Shown here: one piece after another, positions 1-7,821 of the stretch
Layout of the letters: each line of letters starts with the position of its first letter
Numbering within the stretch: the first letter of the stretch is position 1
Assembly: GCF_000803315.1 (NCBI RefSeq)
Contig: NZ_JRMH01000001.1
Span: 1,612,001 to 1,676,000, forward strand
DNA length: 64,000 nt
Source of the DNA: Pectobacterium actinidiae
GTDB taxonomy: Bacteria; Pseudomonadota; Gammaproteobacteria; Enterobacterales; Enterobacteriaceae
Direction of reading: 5' to 3'
Position numbers and translations under genes: made by a program
Notes under the pieces: model-generated
The model's database searches: none
Told to the model about the DNA's origin: nothing
The model's input: only the letters and a program-made list of their open reading frames with translations

Positions 1-3000
1 GAGGAGAAATATAGGCCTGTAATTGAGTGGCGATATCTTCTGACGATTCTGGTTCGAAGGTGTTCACCGGCAGCGGTGCATGACGCCAGACTACCTGCAC
101 TGGCTGGCTCAGACCTTGCCAGCAGATAGCGGTACGAAGGATATCGTGGCGATCGATAACCTTTTGTAGGGTATTCAGAAAAATGTCGAGACGTTCTCGA
201 GTATCGAAGGCAACTAATAGGTCTAACTGGTACACATCACCCGTTTGCTGATACAGGCGGTGGAAAAAAATGCCTTCCTGTAGCGGAGCAAGTGGATAGA
301 TATCTTGTATATTGGCGACCCCACCCGGCACCGAACTGGTGATAGTGTCTATTTCAAATTGCGAAAGGGTAACCAGTGGTAATTGATCCGGTGTAATAGT
401 GGTGCAATCCTGACGAATGAGATTAGGAGGAATGACTGGCACGGCGTCGTTTTGATGGATCTGTATTGCATGAGCCATTTCATACAGCACAGGGGATGAG
501 AAGGCGCTGCGAACATCGAGCGTTTTTCCTTGATTACGCAACTGTTCAATCAGGCTAACAACCATGAGCGAGTGGCCACCAAGTTCAAAGAAATGGTCAT
601 AGCGGCTAATACGGTCTACGCCTAACAATGCCTGCCAGATAGTGGCCAGCATTGTTTCCATTTCTCCCTGTGGTGCTTCGTAGTGGCGCGTGACCATCGC
701 GGATTGATCGGGCTTAGGTAGCGCTTTGCGGTTGAGTTTACCGTTTGGGGTAAGCGGGAACGTATCCAGCGCGACAAATGCGCTGGGAATCATATACTCC
801 GCCAAACGCTGTGAAAGCTGTAGACGCAGATCGGCTGGGGTTGGCTGAGTATCCTGCTGAGCCTGAAAATAGGCTACCAGACGTTTATCGCCGGGTGTAT
901 CTTCGCGAACAATGACGACAGCTTCCTGAATCCCAGGATGTTGCATAAGGATGGATTCAATTTCACCAAGTTCAAGACGGAAACCGCGCAGTTTGACTTG
1001 AAAGTCATTACGTCCCAGATAGGCGATACTACCGTCGTAATGCCAGCGACCGAGATCGCCGGTTTTGTAGAGTTTGGCATCTTGTTTATCGACAAAAGGA
1101 TTGGCAATAAAACGCTCTGCGGATAGCTCGGGGAGATTGAGGTAGCCGCGCCCTACGCCAGCCCCGCCAATGTAGATCTCTCCACTCACGCCGATAGGCA
1201 CGGGTTGGCCCTGCGCATCCAGAATATAGACTTTTGTATTGGTGAGAGGGCGACCGATAGAGGGAGCGGGCTGTGAGGCGTCGATAAGGCAGGCGGTGGC
1301 ATCAACGGTACATTCTGTCGGCCCATAGACGTTGATAAATCGGGTACCGGTAAGCAACTGCAAACGGGACCAGATACCCTGTGAAATGGCATCTCCACCG
1401 ATGAGAACCTGCTCAGGTTGATAGTCAGGGTCGGTGCCGAGGCCAGCGTCCAGTAGCCATTGCAGTTGGACTGGCGTGCAGTCAAATAGATCAGCAGCAT
1501 GGCGGGAAAAATAGTGCCAGAGCTGTTGTGCATCGGTACGGATTGCGTCCGGGACGATCATCAGCGTGTGGCCTGATAGTATTTGAATCCAGTTTTGCAC
1601 CGAGGCATCGAACACAATGCTGGCATTGAGGGCAATGCGCTTGGGGTGTTCGAACGCGAGTAGCGTTTTCAGACCGGTGGCAAGGTTGAGTACGTTTCTG
1701 TGTGTGACCATTACTCCTTTGGGCTTACCCGTGGAGCCGGAGGTATAAATCACATAGGCCAAATGTGTTGACGTCACTCCCAGCGCCTGAGCATCAGGAT
1801 TCGATGTGTCGTAAGCATCAAAGTTATCGGTATCAAGCATGATCGCCGGAATATCCGCGGTCTGTATTACTATCTGGTTCGCCTGAGTCAGCAATGCCAC
1901 CGGTTTAGCATCATCGATCATGTAGGCCAATCGCTCAGCCGGATAGGTCGGATCGAGCGGTACATAAGCGGCACCCGATTTCAGTATCCCCATCATGCCA
2001 ACGATCATTTCCAGACTGCGTTCTACGCACAGCGCTACCCGATCGTCTGGCTTAATGCCCAAAGTAAGCAGGCGATGCGCTAACTGGTTCGCACGACGGT
2101 TGAGTTCTGCATAACTGAGCGATTGCGTTTCAAAGACCACTGCGATTGCATTAGGCGTGAGTTCGACTTGCTGTTCGAAACGCTGATGTATCAAGGTGTG
2201 TTGCGGGAACTCGGCATCAGTGGAATTGAAATCTACGACGATTTGCTGGCGTTCTGTGGGGGGCAAGATCGGCGCATTCTCAACGGTCATATCCAGAGAA
2301 GCCATCGCTGCATCCACCAGCATGGCCAGACGTGATTGTATGGTCATCACGTCTTCACGATTCAGGTAGCGTGTGTCGAAATTGAATTCTATTGTTACGG
2401 GGCTATTTTTATCTTCAAAGTCATACTGATAAATACTGATGGCGAGAGGGAACTGTGTTGCTCTGTGCGGGGTTTGGAGGGTAGTGTGAGTCCCTTCCAT
2501 ATGCACGTTAATATCAAACCACTCAAGCGATAACGTAATATCAAAAAGCTGAGCACGACCTGTTTTTTGTCTAATTCGTGTGTTCTGGTTAATTTCTGTT
2601 ATGGGTAATCGCTGGTGTTTATAACAATGGCGTAGCTCCATTGCCACGTTACGCATAATATCAAGGAAAGAATCTTCTTTTTTAATGCTCACGCCGATAG
2701 GAATAACGGATGAAAACATCCCTATTGTATTCTTTTGTTTTGCATTTCTACGATTATGAATCGGAATGCCAATAACAATGTCTTCTGTTTCTGTCGTCCG
2801 CGAAAAATAACAGGCGAGAATGGCGTACATAAAATGAAGAACTGAGAGCCCATGTTCCGCCGCAATATTTTCAATCTTATGAAAGTATTCACTTTCTAAT
2901 TGCCAAAGATGAGGAGCAGGGAGTTCGTTCGTCAACTCCTCATCTTGGCTTGAGATTGGAATCAATGCTGGCGGTAGCGTTTTGTAACGATCCAACCAGA

Positions 3001-3640
3001 ATTTCAGATCAGACTGATAATGTTTCGAATCAAGATAAATTAAATCCTCAGCGATGTAATCAAGGTAGGAAGGAGCGACTTCGCCCGCATTATCATCTTT
3101 GTTTTTCAATCGGTTGTAGGTAATAACAAGTTCATTAAGCAGTAATTTCAAGCTCCACCCATCGGCTACCAGATGGTGGCAGCAAAATTGCCAATACCAA
3201 TGTGTATCGCTAACCCTCAAAAGATCGGAAGACCACAGTTTTCCACGGAGATCAAAGGGACGCATCCATGTTGCATGGATATGCTGCTGTGCTCGCTCTT
3301 CCGCATCGTCATATTGCGAAAAGTCATACACGTTTATCGATGAAGAGGATGCATTTACCAGTGTCTGGAAAGGAAGACCGTGAGTGTGGACGAGCTGTAA
3401 ATGCAATACATCATGGCGAGCGACAAGTATTTCAAAAGCCTGGTTAAAAAGCGTTTCATCCAGATATTCATCGATACGAAGTCGTGTACCAATGTTGTAA
3501 TTCGGTGATTCTGGGTTAAGTGTCTGATCGAGCCAGACAACCTGCTGTGTGGAGCTAAGCGGTAATTTGTTAGAGTCAGAGGAATGGTCACTGTTTAAGA
3601 CGGATTGGTTTTTCGAAGAATGATTTTGAATAGATGACAT
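1..3640 (-). CDS. Nonribosomal peptide synthetase, first module and start of second (partial, runs off window)
   Basis: The reading frame opens at an ATG at 3640, with GGAG seven bases upstream, and is still open at base 1, so only about 1,213 N-terminal residues are seen. The domain order is condensation (about residues 20–440, active-site HHLVADG near 160), adenylation (about 465–970, with YTSGSTGKPKG near 635 and YGPTE), carrier protein (FFELGGHSL near 1,020) and the start of a second condensation domain (YPLAPLQEGIFFH near 1,105). A condensation domain at the very N-terminus suggests either a lipo-initiating starter or acceptance of an upstream peptide. Reading the ten adenylation pocket positions against GrsA gives D-A-Q-D-I-G-V-V-D-K, one conservative change from the known glutamine code, so module 1 probably loads Gln. 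It lies outside the att copy at 4,229 and so belongs to a second island. The product is unknown. Confidence 0.93.
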   Translation of the reverse strand, partial: MSSIQNHSSKNQSVLNSDHSSDSNKLPLSSTQQVVWLDQTLNPESPNYNIGTRLRIDEYLDETLFNQAFEILVARHDVLHLQLVHTHGLPFQTLVNASSSSINVYDFSQYDDAEERAQQHIHATWMRPFDLRGKLWSSDLLRVSDTHWYWQFCCHHLVADGWSLKLLLNELVITYNRLKNKDDNAGEVAPSYLDYIAEDLIYLDSKHYQSDLKFWLDRYKTLPPALIPISSQDEELTNELPAPHLWQLESEYFHKIENIAAEHGLSVLHFMYAILACYFSRTTETEDIVIGIPIHNRRNAKQKNTIGMFSSVIPIGVSIKKEDSFLDIMRNVAMELRHCYKHQRLPITEINQNTRIRQKTGRAQLFDITLSLEWFDINVHMEGTHTTLQTPHRATQFPLAISIYQYDFEDKNSPVTIEFNFDTRYLNREDVMTIQSRLAMLVDAAMASLDMTVENAPILPPTERQQIVVDFNSTDAEFPQHTLIHQRFEQQVELTPNAIAVVFETQSLSYAELNRRANQLAHRLLTLGIKPDDRVALCVERSLEMIVGMMGILKSGAAYVPLDPTYPAERLAYMIDDAKPVALLTQANQIVIQTADIPAIMLDTDNFDAYDTSNPDAQALGVTSTHLAYVIYTSGSTGKPKGVMVTHRNVLNLATGLKTLLAFEHPKRIALNASIVFDASVQNWIQILSGHTLMIVPDAIRTDAQQLWHYFSRHAADLFDCTPVQLQWLLDAGLGTDPDYQPEQVLIGGDAISQGIWSRLQLLTGTRFINVYGPTECTVDATACLIDASQPAPSIGRPLTNTKVYILDAQGQPVPIGVSGEIYIGGAGVGRGYLNLPELSAERFIANPFVDKQDAKLYKTGDLGRWHYDGSIAYLGRNDFQVKLRGFRLELGEIESILMQHPGIQEAVVIVREDTPGDKRLVAYFQAQQDTQPTPADLRLQLSQRLAEYMIPSAFVALDTFPLTPNGKLNRKALPKPDQSAMVTRHYEAPQGEMETMLATIWQALLGVDRISRYDHFFELGGHSLMVVSLIEQLRNQGKTLDVRSAFSSPVLYEMAHAIQIHQNDAVPVIPPNLIRQDCTTITPDQLPLVTLSQFEIDTITSSVPGGVANIQDIYPLAPLQEGIFFHRLYQQTGDVYQLDLLVAFDTRERLDIFLNTLQKVIDRHDILRTAICWQGLSQPVQVVWRHAPLPVNTFEPESSEDIATQLQAYISP

Positions 3641-4036
3641 TGAAGGACTCCAATTCTGGTTCACTTAGGCTGTGTTTTTAACTAAGTTCACATTCCTACT
3701 AGATTTTTATGACTTTATTTGCCTGCTATTAATTAATTTAAGTAATGCTTTGTTTTTGGGCATAGCTCAGCGGGCGAAGATAATTTCGCTCAATTTATGC
3801 ATCTAATTGATTAATTAAATTGGTTTTTATGTTATGAAAATAAAATTTAACAGCGTGATTTTTTGAGGTTTGGATTAAATATAGACGTGGATTTTGGTTT
3901 ATCAATTAAAAATATTAATTAATTGTCGGTGGTGAAAAAGTAATACGCAAAATATTAACCGTCACGATGGATGTCATAACTTGCCTGGGACATGGAGAAT
4001 CATGTGAGTCGGAGATAGTAGGGCGTTTATCAAGGG
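3641..4036. other. AT-rich promoter region upstream of the NRPS
   Basis: No gene is visible in this stretch of about 400 bases. It is AT-rich, with several TTAATTAA-type runs around 3,730 and 3,900, and must hold the NRPS promoter. I could not assign a specific operator. Confidence 0.5.
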
Positions 4037-4134
4037 ATTTTTGAGTCGTTAAGAGACATGTGGGGGTCACTTCGTCATCGAACCAACGTGACCCTTAATC
4101 TGATCACCACATTCTTCCGATGCGGAGGGAAAAC
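4037..4134 (-). pseudogene. Relic of a second P4-type integrase: upstream region plus first codons
   Basis: This segment aligns base for base, with roughly 10% differences by eye, to 28,331–28,428, the start and leader of the intact integrase. On the minus strand an ATG at 4060 opens M-S-L-N-D-S-K-I, identical to the intact integrase, then reads Pro and a stop. Everything downstream is missing. It shows that another integrase once stood here at a tandem att site and was lost by deletion. Confidence 0.85.
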
Positions 4135-4137
4135 GGA

Positions 4138-4169
4138 ACGTACACGGGGAACATTTTTCCCGTGTACGT
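4138..4169. repeat. Inverted repeat in the att-proximal leader
   Basis: ACGTACACGGG and its complement CCCGTGTACGT are separated by a short loop that carries T-rich sequence. The corresponding place near the intact integrase (about 28,430–28,460) does not have it. It could be a hairpin or a protein site. Confidence 0.5.
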
Positions 4170-4190
4170 ATTGAATAAACGACTAAAAAC

Positions 4191-4227
4191 AAAAATCCCG
4201 CTTAAGTTTCCTTCAGCGGGATTTTTT
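4191..4227. terminator. Probable bidirectional Rho-independent terminator at the island junction
   Basis: AAAATCCCGCT pairs with AGCGGGATTTT around a loop of about 12 bases, with A-runs on one side and T-runs on the other. It abuts the att copy that begins at 4,229 and would insulate the two tandem islands. Confidence 0.75.
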
Positions 4228-4228
4228 A

Positions 4229-4248
4229 AATTTGGCTCCTCTGACTGG
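4229..4248. other. Island attachment site: direct repeat of the tRNA-Asn 3' end
   Basis: The 20 bases AATTTGGCTCCTCTGACTGG recur exactly at 28,510–28,529, where they form the 3' end of tRNA-Asn and its flank. This is the expected footprint of a P4-type integrase that recombines into a tRNA gene. It delimits an island of about 24.3 kb. Confidence 0.88.
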
Positions 4249-4586
4249 GATCGCCTTTGCCAGTAACTGGCTAATAAATAGGCTAAACATGAATTTCCTT
4301 TCTGTCAAGACCACCAGAGTGACCACCAATAGTTTTTGGTTACTTAAGGCAGGTTTAAACGCTTCGCTTCATGTGTTGGTCGTTCTACTGAGTTCGCGCA
4401 AAGGAAGGGAAATTAGAATGAGCATAAAAAAGTCGGATCGAGGCGAGATTGTGTCCAAAGGCTCTGACAGTCTGTTCTGTGAGTTCAACCGATGGATGCA
4501 ACATACTAATTGAACTCACAGTACAGAGCAGACATACATTCTGATATTCCTATGATGAAAAAATATAGCTATTGACCTGTTCCTCG
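4249..4586. other. Intergenic stretch between att copy and IS element
   Basis: I see no convincing gene. The open frame crossing it begins inside the att copy and resembles nothing. It contains the inverted repeat described at 4,471–4,527. Confidence 0.5.
4471..4527. repeat. 18-bp imperfect inverted repeat
   Basis: The arms 4,471–4,488 (TCTGTTCTGTGAGTTCAA) and 4,510–4,527 match at 17 of 18 positions across a 21-base loop. It looks like a hairpin or a remnant of a mobile-element end, about 60 bases before the IS3-family element. There is no T-run, so a terminator is less likely. Confidence 0.55.
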
Positions 4587-4671
4587 TTGTGTAAGTATCC
4601 CGCTAAACCGAACCATTCACTTTTAGAGATCTTCCGACATACTGAGCATGTTCCGTGAGGAGATCGTCATG

Positions 4672-4935
4672 CGTAAAGCCCGATTCACTGAACACCAGAT
4701 CATTGCCGTTTTGAAGTCTGTCGAAGCTGGACGTACCGTCAAGGATGTCTGCCGCGAAGCCGGCATTTCCGAAGCCAGCTATTACAACTGGAAAGCGAAG
4801 TTTGGCGGTATGGAAGCCTCTGATATCAAAAAGATGAAAGATCTGGAGGACGAAAATCGTCGTCTCAAACAGATGTTTGCCGATCTGAGTCTTGAGTGTC
4901 GTGCTCTGAAAGATGTCATCGAAAAAAAGCTTTAA
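4672..4935 (+). CDS. IS3-family transposase OrfA (helix-turn-helix)
   Basis: An 87-residue DNA-binding subunit. The N-terminal helix-turn-helix (FTEHQIIAVLKSVEAG…VCREAGISEASYYNWK) is typical of IS3 OrfA and is followed by a leucine-rich coiled coil (LEDENRRLKQMFADLSLE). I chose the ATG at 4,672 (MRKARF) because GAGGAG precedes it; an ATG at 4,648 is in frame. The frame ends just after a run of seven A residues, in phase A_AAA_AAG, a classic −1 slippage signal producing the OrfAB fusion transposase. Confidence 0.88.
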   Translation, partial: RKARFTEHQIIAVLKSVEAGRTVKDVCREAGISEASYYNWKAKFGGMEASDIKKMKDLEDENRRLKQMFADLSLECRALKDVIEKKL

Positions 4936-5780
4936 AACCAGCGATAAAGCGTGAGCTCGTCAGTTACCTGACCGCGCAGTTTACGATGAGCATACGCCAG
5001 GCATGCAGGACGTTATCGCTGAGCAGGACGGTGTATTTTTATCAGCCGGACACCTGTCGTGATGAACTGGTGATCCAGGCTCTGTCGGAGGTGGCTGAAC
5101 GCTACCCCCGTTACGGCTTCAAGAAGCTGTTTCAGGTGCTGCGCAGGCAAGGCAATGCCTGGAATCATAAACGCGTTCACAGGATTTACTGCCTGCTTAA
5201 ACTGAATTTTCGTCGTAAGGGAAAGCAACGTCTGCCGGTGCGCAATCCTACTCCGTTGGCGACGCCGGAAGCACTTAACCAGAGCCGGTCGATAGATTTT
5301 ATGCATGATGCGCTGGTCTGCGGCAGACGCTTTCGGACCTTCAATGTAGTAGATGATTTTAACCGCGAGGCTCTCGCAATAGAAATCGATCTGAATATCC
5401 CAGCGCAGCGGATGGTCAGAGTACTGGACAGGATCGTGGCAAACCGTGGTTATCCGCTGAAACTGCGGATGGACAATGGCCCGGAGCTAATCTCGCTGAC
5501 GTTGGCGCAGTGGGCTGAAGAGCATGGCGTGGTGCTGGAATTTATTAAACCGGGAAAACCCACGCAGAATGCCTTTATCGAACGTTTTAACCGAACGTAC
5601 CGGACAGAAATACTGGATTTTTACCTGTTCAGAACACTGAATGAAGCGAGGGAAATCACAGAGCGCTGGCTGACGGAATACAACAGCGAACGGCCTCATG
5701 AATCCCTGAATAACCTGACGCCGGAAGAATACCGGCTGATGACCGAGGAACCGGAAATCTCAAAAAGTGTGTGGAACTAA
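4896..5780 (+). CDS. IS3-family transposase OrfB (DDE integrase core)
   Basis: About 294 residues in the −1 frame relative to OrfA and overlapping its end. An HTH_21-like segment (RYPRYGFKKL) is followed by an rve-type catalytic core. The acidic triad is visible as D in SIDFMHDAL, D in LRMDNGPEL and E in NAFIERFNRTYR. It is probably made only as an OrfAB fusion by frameshifting near 4,926, since no good ribosome binding site precedes its own frame. It appears intact, so the element may still be active. Confidence 0.88.
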   Translation: MSCSERCHRKKALKPAIKRELVSYLTAQFTMSIRQACRTLSLSRTVYFYQPDTCRDELVIQALSEVAERYPRYGFKKLFQVLRRQGNAWNHKRVHRIYCLLKLNFRRKGKQRLPVRNPTPLATPEALNQSRSIDFMHDALVCGRRFRTFNVVDDFNREALAIEIDLNIPAQRMVRVLDRIVANRGYPLKLRMDNGPELISLTLAQWAEEHGVVLEFIKPGKPTQNAFIERFNRTYRTEILDFYLFRTLNEAREITERWLTEYNSERPHESLNNLTPEEYRLMTEEPEISKSVWN

Positions 5781-5787
5781 AAGCGGT

Positions 5788-6195
5788 CTACTTACACAAG
5801 GATTCGGCTAGTAATATTTTAACAATCGAGTGCTCATGACCAACTAACCAAGTGTCTATGATTTGTTGATTTGGGCAAATATACTTACCCTCTGTACATA
5901 CTGAATAATATTCAGAGCTGAAATGGAAACTTTCACTGATAAATTCATTTTTGTCTTCTACAGTAGTATTTATAACCTTGAGTTTTAACTTATCCTCTAT
6001 TTTCTGTACCTTACGTACTATAACTGGAGATTGGAAATAAATTGAGAGAATAATATCTCCGCAAAGCGCATTGCGATATATATCACTATCAGTGATTGGT
6101 GAGTTATAAATCTGTTTCGAAATATAAATGGCCTCCGATATTGTTATCCACTTTGGCATGATTTCTGATTTTGAGTTTGTTTGTATTTGAGGCAT
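5788..6195 (-). pseudogene. Unknown ORF truncated at its 3' end by the IS element
   Basis: A 135-residue frame starting at ATG 6,195 (GGAG seven bases upstream). Its last residues, Leu-Cys-Lys, and its stop are read from the IS terminal repeat, so the original C-terminus was cut off. The N-terminal part (MPKWITISEAIYISKQI) looks like a helical or helix-turn-helix-like segment seen at the start of some phage and island hypothetical proteins, but I do not recognise the family. It is strongly AT-rich, like the bases to its right. Confidence 0.6.
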
Positions 6196-6712
6196 GGTAA
6201 CATCTCCATTTTTACATGACAAATAGTCCTAAACCTGGTTTTGTGATGTAATAGGAAGAAGTTATTTATAAATTAAGTGGTCAAGAGTATGGTTTTTTTG
6301 TGGGTTTAGAAAATGGTTGTAGTATCTAGGTTATTTAAATTTATATTTTCCTTTCGTATTTTTTAAATTTCTTGGTTTTATTTTTATGTATTTTGCTTCA
6401 ACCCAGAGATTCTTTAAGGAGGTTTTGAGAGGTGAGGTTTTGTTTTTGTTAAGTGTTTTGTATGGATGTTTTTATGAAATAACTTATAGGGGCTTGCTAT
6501 ATGGAAAATATTTTTTGTAATAATGATTTTTTTGTTTTTATTCAGAGTGCAAATAAAAAACTTATTTAAGTCGTATAATCTTATTTTGACTGAAATTATC
6601 CAAGGATGTCTTTAAGCACCGTTCTATAAAAAATTTTATCACGATGAGGTTTTATGCTATGGTTCTGCTAATAACTAAACACATCGGTTTACTTATGCGA
6701 GGTAAAGATAAG
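6196..6712. other. AT-rich intergenic stretch
   Basis: About 500 bases of very AT-rich DNA with no coding frame I can support. It must contain the promoter of the TetR gene and that of the truncated ORF on the other strand. I see no copy of the GTAC palindrome found elsewhere in the island. Confidence 0.5.
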
Positions 6713-7336
6713 ATGAGAACGCTTACCGAAGAGCGGAGAAAATCCATCATAGATGCAGCATCCAGTATTTTTCAGGAGATGGGGTACGAGCGGGCCTCTA
6801 TGAACGAAGTAGCAAAGCGAGTCGGGGGCTCGAAGGCTACTTTGTATAACTACTTCAATTCTAAAGAAGAACTATTTGAAACAGTTGTTCGTACTTACAG
6901 CACACGCTTTCTAAGCGAGGCAGCAAACGAATTACTTGATGCCAAAAATGCCAGTTTAACGCTGGAGCAAAAGCTCAATCGATTTGGAGAGCGTATGCTT
7001 CAGGTGCTTGCTGGTGATGATCAGGCTTTACAGATTTATCGGGTTGTCATTGGTGAAGCCGGGCATTCTGATATTGGCTCACTTTTCATTGAATCAGGTA
7101 TTAGTGAAAGTATGGGAACACTATCTATGGTTATGGCAGAAGCGATGAGCAAAGGAGAATTGATAGAAGGCGACCCTGTAATGAGAGCTGCTCAATTTAC
7201 CGCGTTGGTAAAAGCAGAGGCCGATGCAATGATTCTAAGACGTGATCTTCCTCGCTATACAACTGCGCAGATCAATCAGATGGCCCAAAAAGGTGTACAT
7301 TTATTTCTTTATGGAGCCCTTCCCCGTAATAGCTAA
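6713..7336 (+). CDS. TetR/AcrR-family transcriptional regulator
   Basis: A 207-residue protein of normal TetR length. The N-terminal helix-turn-helix (residues about 12–55: FQEMGYERASMNEVAKRVGG…SKATLYNYFNSKEELF) is canonical. The C-terminal part resembles the AefR/TetR_C ligand domain. I prefer the start MRTLTEERRK at 6,713; in-frame ATGs exist at 6,695 and 6,644. It stands directly upstream of two tiny lipoprotein genes whose promoter carries a perfect palindrome. Related palindromes precede three other island transcription units, so it is the best candidate for their common repressor. That is an inference from position and from the usual role of TetR proteins next to RND pumps. Confidence 0.9.
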   Translation: MRTLTEERRKSIIDAASSIFQEMGYERASMNEVAKRVGGSKATLYNYFNSKEELFETVVRTYSTRFLSEAANELLDAKNASLTLEQKLNRFGERMLQVLAGDDQALQIYRVVIGEAGHSDIGSLFIESGISESMGTLSMVMAEAMSKGELIEGDPVMRAAQFTALVKAEADAMILRRDLPRYTTAQINQMAQKGVHLFLYGALPRNS

Positions 7337-7470
7337 GATAAACATGCATTTTTACCTTACAGGAATCGACATATTTACATTTCGATTCCGTAAGATCTCG
7401 CTGAGTTTTAATCATTGCCATTCTGCTACATTCTCAGTTTTCTTAGCTACATCATCTGCAGTTCTTCAGG

Positions 7471-7517
7471 TTGACAATTACATTAAGGTAAGGTTAAACT
7501 AAACCGTACAGTTTAAC
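7471..7517 (+). promoter_or_regulatory. Promoter with perfect palindromic operator (site 1)
   Basis: TTGACA (7,471–7,476) is followed at 18 bases by TAAACT. Overlapping that −10 lies GTTAAACT–AAACCGTAC–AGTTTAAC (7,493–7,517), a perfect 8-bp inverted repeat. An operator on the −10 fits repression. The same half-sites recur at 13,038, 26,269 and 26,934. Confidence 0.72.
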
Positions 7518-7530
7518 TAAGGGGTGAATC

Positions 7531-7602
7531 ATGAAGAAATTAGCGATGATTGCAATGTTGTCGTCAGTCGTTCTTTTGTCAGGTTGCGTGTCTCTTTTCT
7601 GA
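7531..7602 (+). CDS. Micro-lipoprotein 1 (23-residue precursor)
   Basis: ATG at 7,531 with AGGGG seven bases upstream encodes MKKLAMIAMLSSVVLLSGC followed by four residues (VSLF). The sequence is a complete lipoprotein signal peptide: two lysines, a hydrophobic core, and the lipobox LSGC. After signal peptidase II cleavage only Cys-Val-Ser-Leu-Phe would remain, a lipidated pentapeptide. Strong Shine-Dalgarno, promoter and operator argue that it is a real gene. It resembles entericidin or bacteriocin-release lipoproteins in style but is much shorter. Function unknown. Confidence 0.65.
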   Translation: MKKLAMIAMLSSVVLLSGCVSLF

Positions 7603-7635
7603 TAAAGAGATCTTTCAAATACATCGGGAGAAGAT

Positions 7636-7716
7636 ATGAAGCTGCTTGCGCTAAGTTCTGTTATCGTGACTGTAATGTTAATAAGTGGTTGCTTATCTAT
7701 TGGAAGCCATCTTTAA
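7636..7716 (+). CDS. Micro-lipoprotein 2 (26-residue precursor)
   Basis: Thirty-three bases after the first micro-lipoprotein, ATG at 7,636 (GGGAGAAG upstream) opens a 26-residue frame. It has a lipoprotein signal and lipobox ISGC, leaving Cys-Leu-Ser-Ile-Gly-Ser-His-Leu, eight residues, after processing. The two peptides share the lysine start, hydrophobic core and SGC-hydrophobic-Ser pattern, so they look like a tandem pair from one transcript. A hairpin follows at 7,727. Function unknown; a membrane-acting or signalling lipopeptide pair is possible. Confidence 0.62.
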   Translation: MKLLALSSVIVTVMLISGCLSIGSHL

Positions 7717-7726
7717 GTAAAAATCA

Positions 7727-7772
7727 ATCCAGTATCAGTCACAAGTTTCTTTTTCATAGACTGATACTGGAT
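7727..7772. terminator. Hairpin between the convergent lipoprotein and pqi transcripts
   Basis: A perfect 14-bp inverted repeat, ATCCAGTATCAGTC (7,727–7,740) and its complement (7,759–7,772). On the minus strand it is followed after four bases by a short T-run, so it fits best as the terminator of the pqi operon. It may also end the plus-strand transcript. Confidence 0.7.
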
Positions 7773-7821
7773 AGAAAACATTATTCCTGTCGCCTATTTA
7801 GGACGAATTTTATATACAGTT

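Larger units (their letters stand above)
4588..5798 (+). mobile_element. IS3-family insertion sequence, apparently complete
   Basis: Two overlapping transposase frames are bounded by inverted ends. The left end reads TGTGTAAGTATCCCGCT from 4,588; the right end, on the complement, reads TGTGTAAGTAGACCGCT ending at 5,798. The length, about 1.2 kb, is normal for the family, and the ends carry the usual TG…CA. I could not find a target duplication next to these boundaries, so the exact ends may differ by a base or two, or flanking DNA may have been rearranged. Confidence 0.8.

Noticed and set aside
349..1533. Several minus- and plus-strand frames inside the NRPS region
   Set aside because: They are off-frame shadows of the long NRPS reading frame, which has all expected motifs.
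4232..4513. 93-codon plus-strand frame beginning in the att copy
   Set aside because: Starts within the att repeat, has no family resemblance and no ribosome site.
7242..7502. 86-codon frame overlapping the end of the TetR gene
   Set aside because: Overlaps TetR out of frame and covers the lipoprotein promoter.
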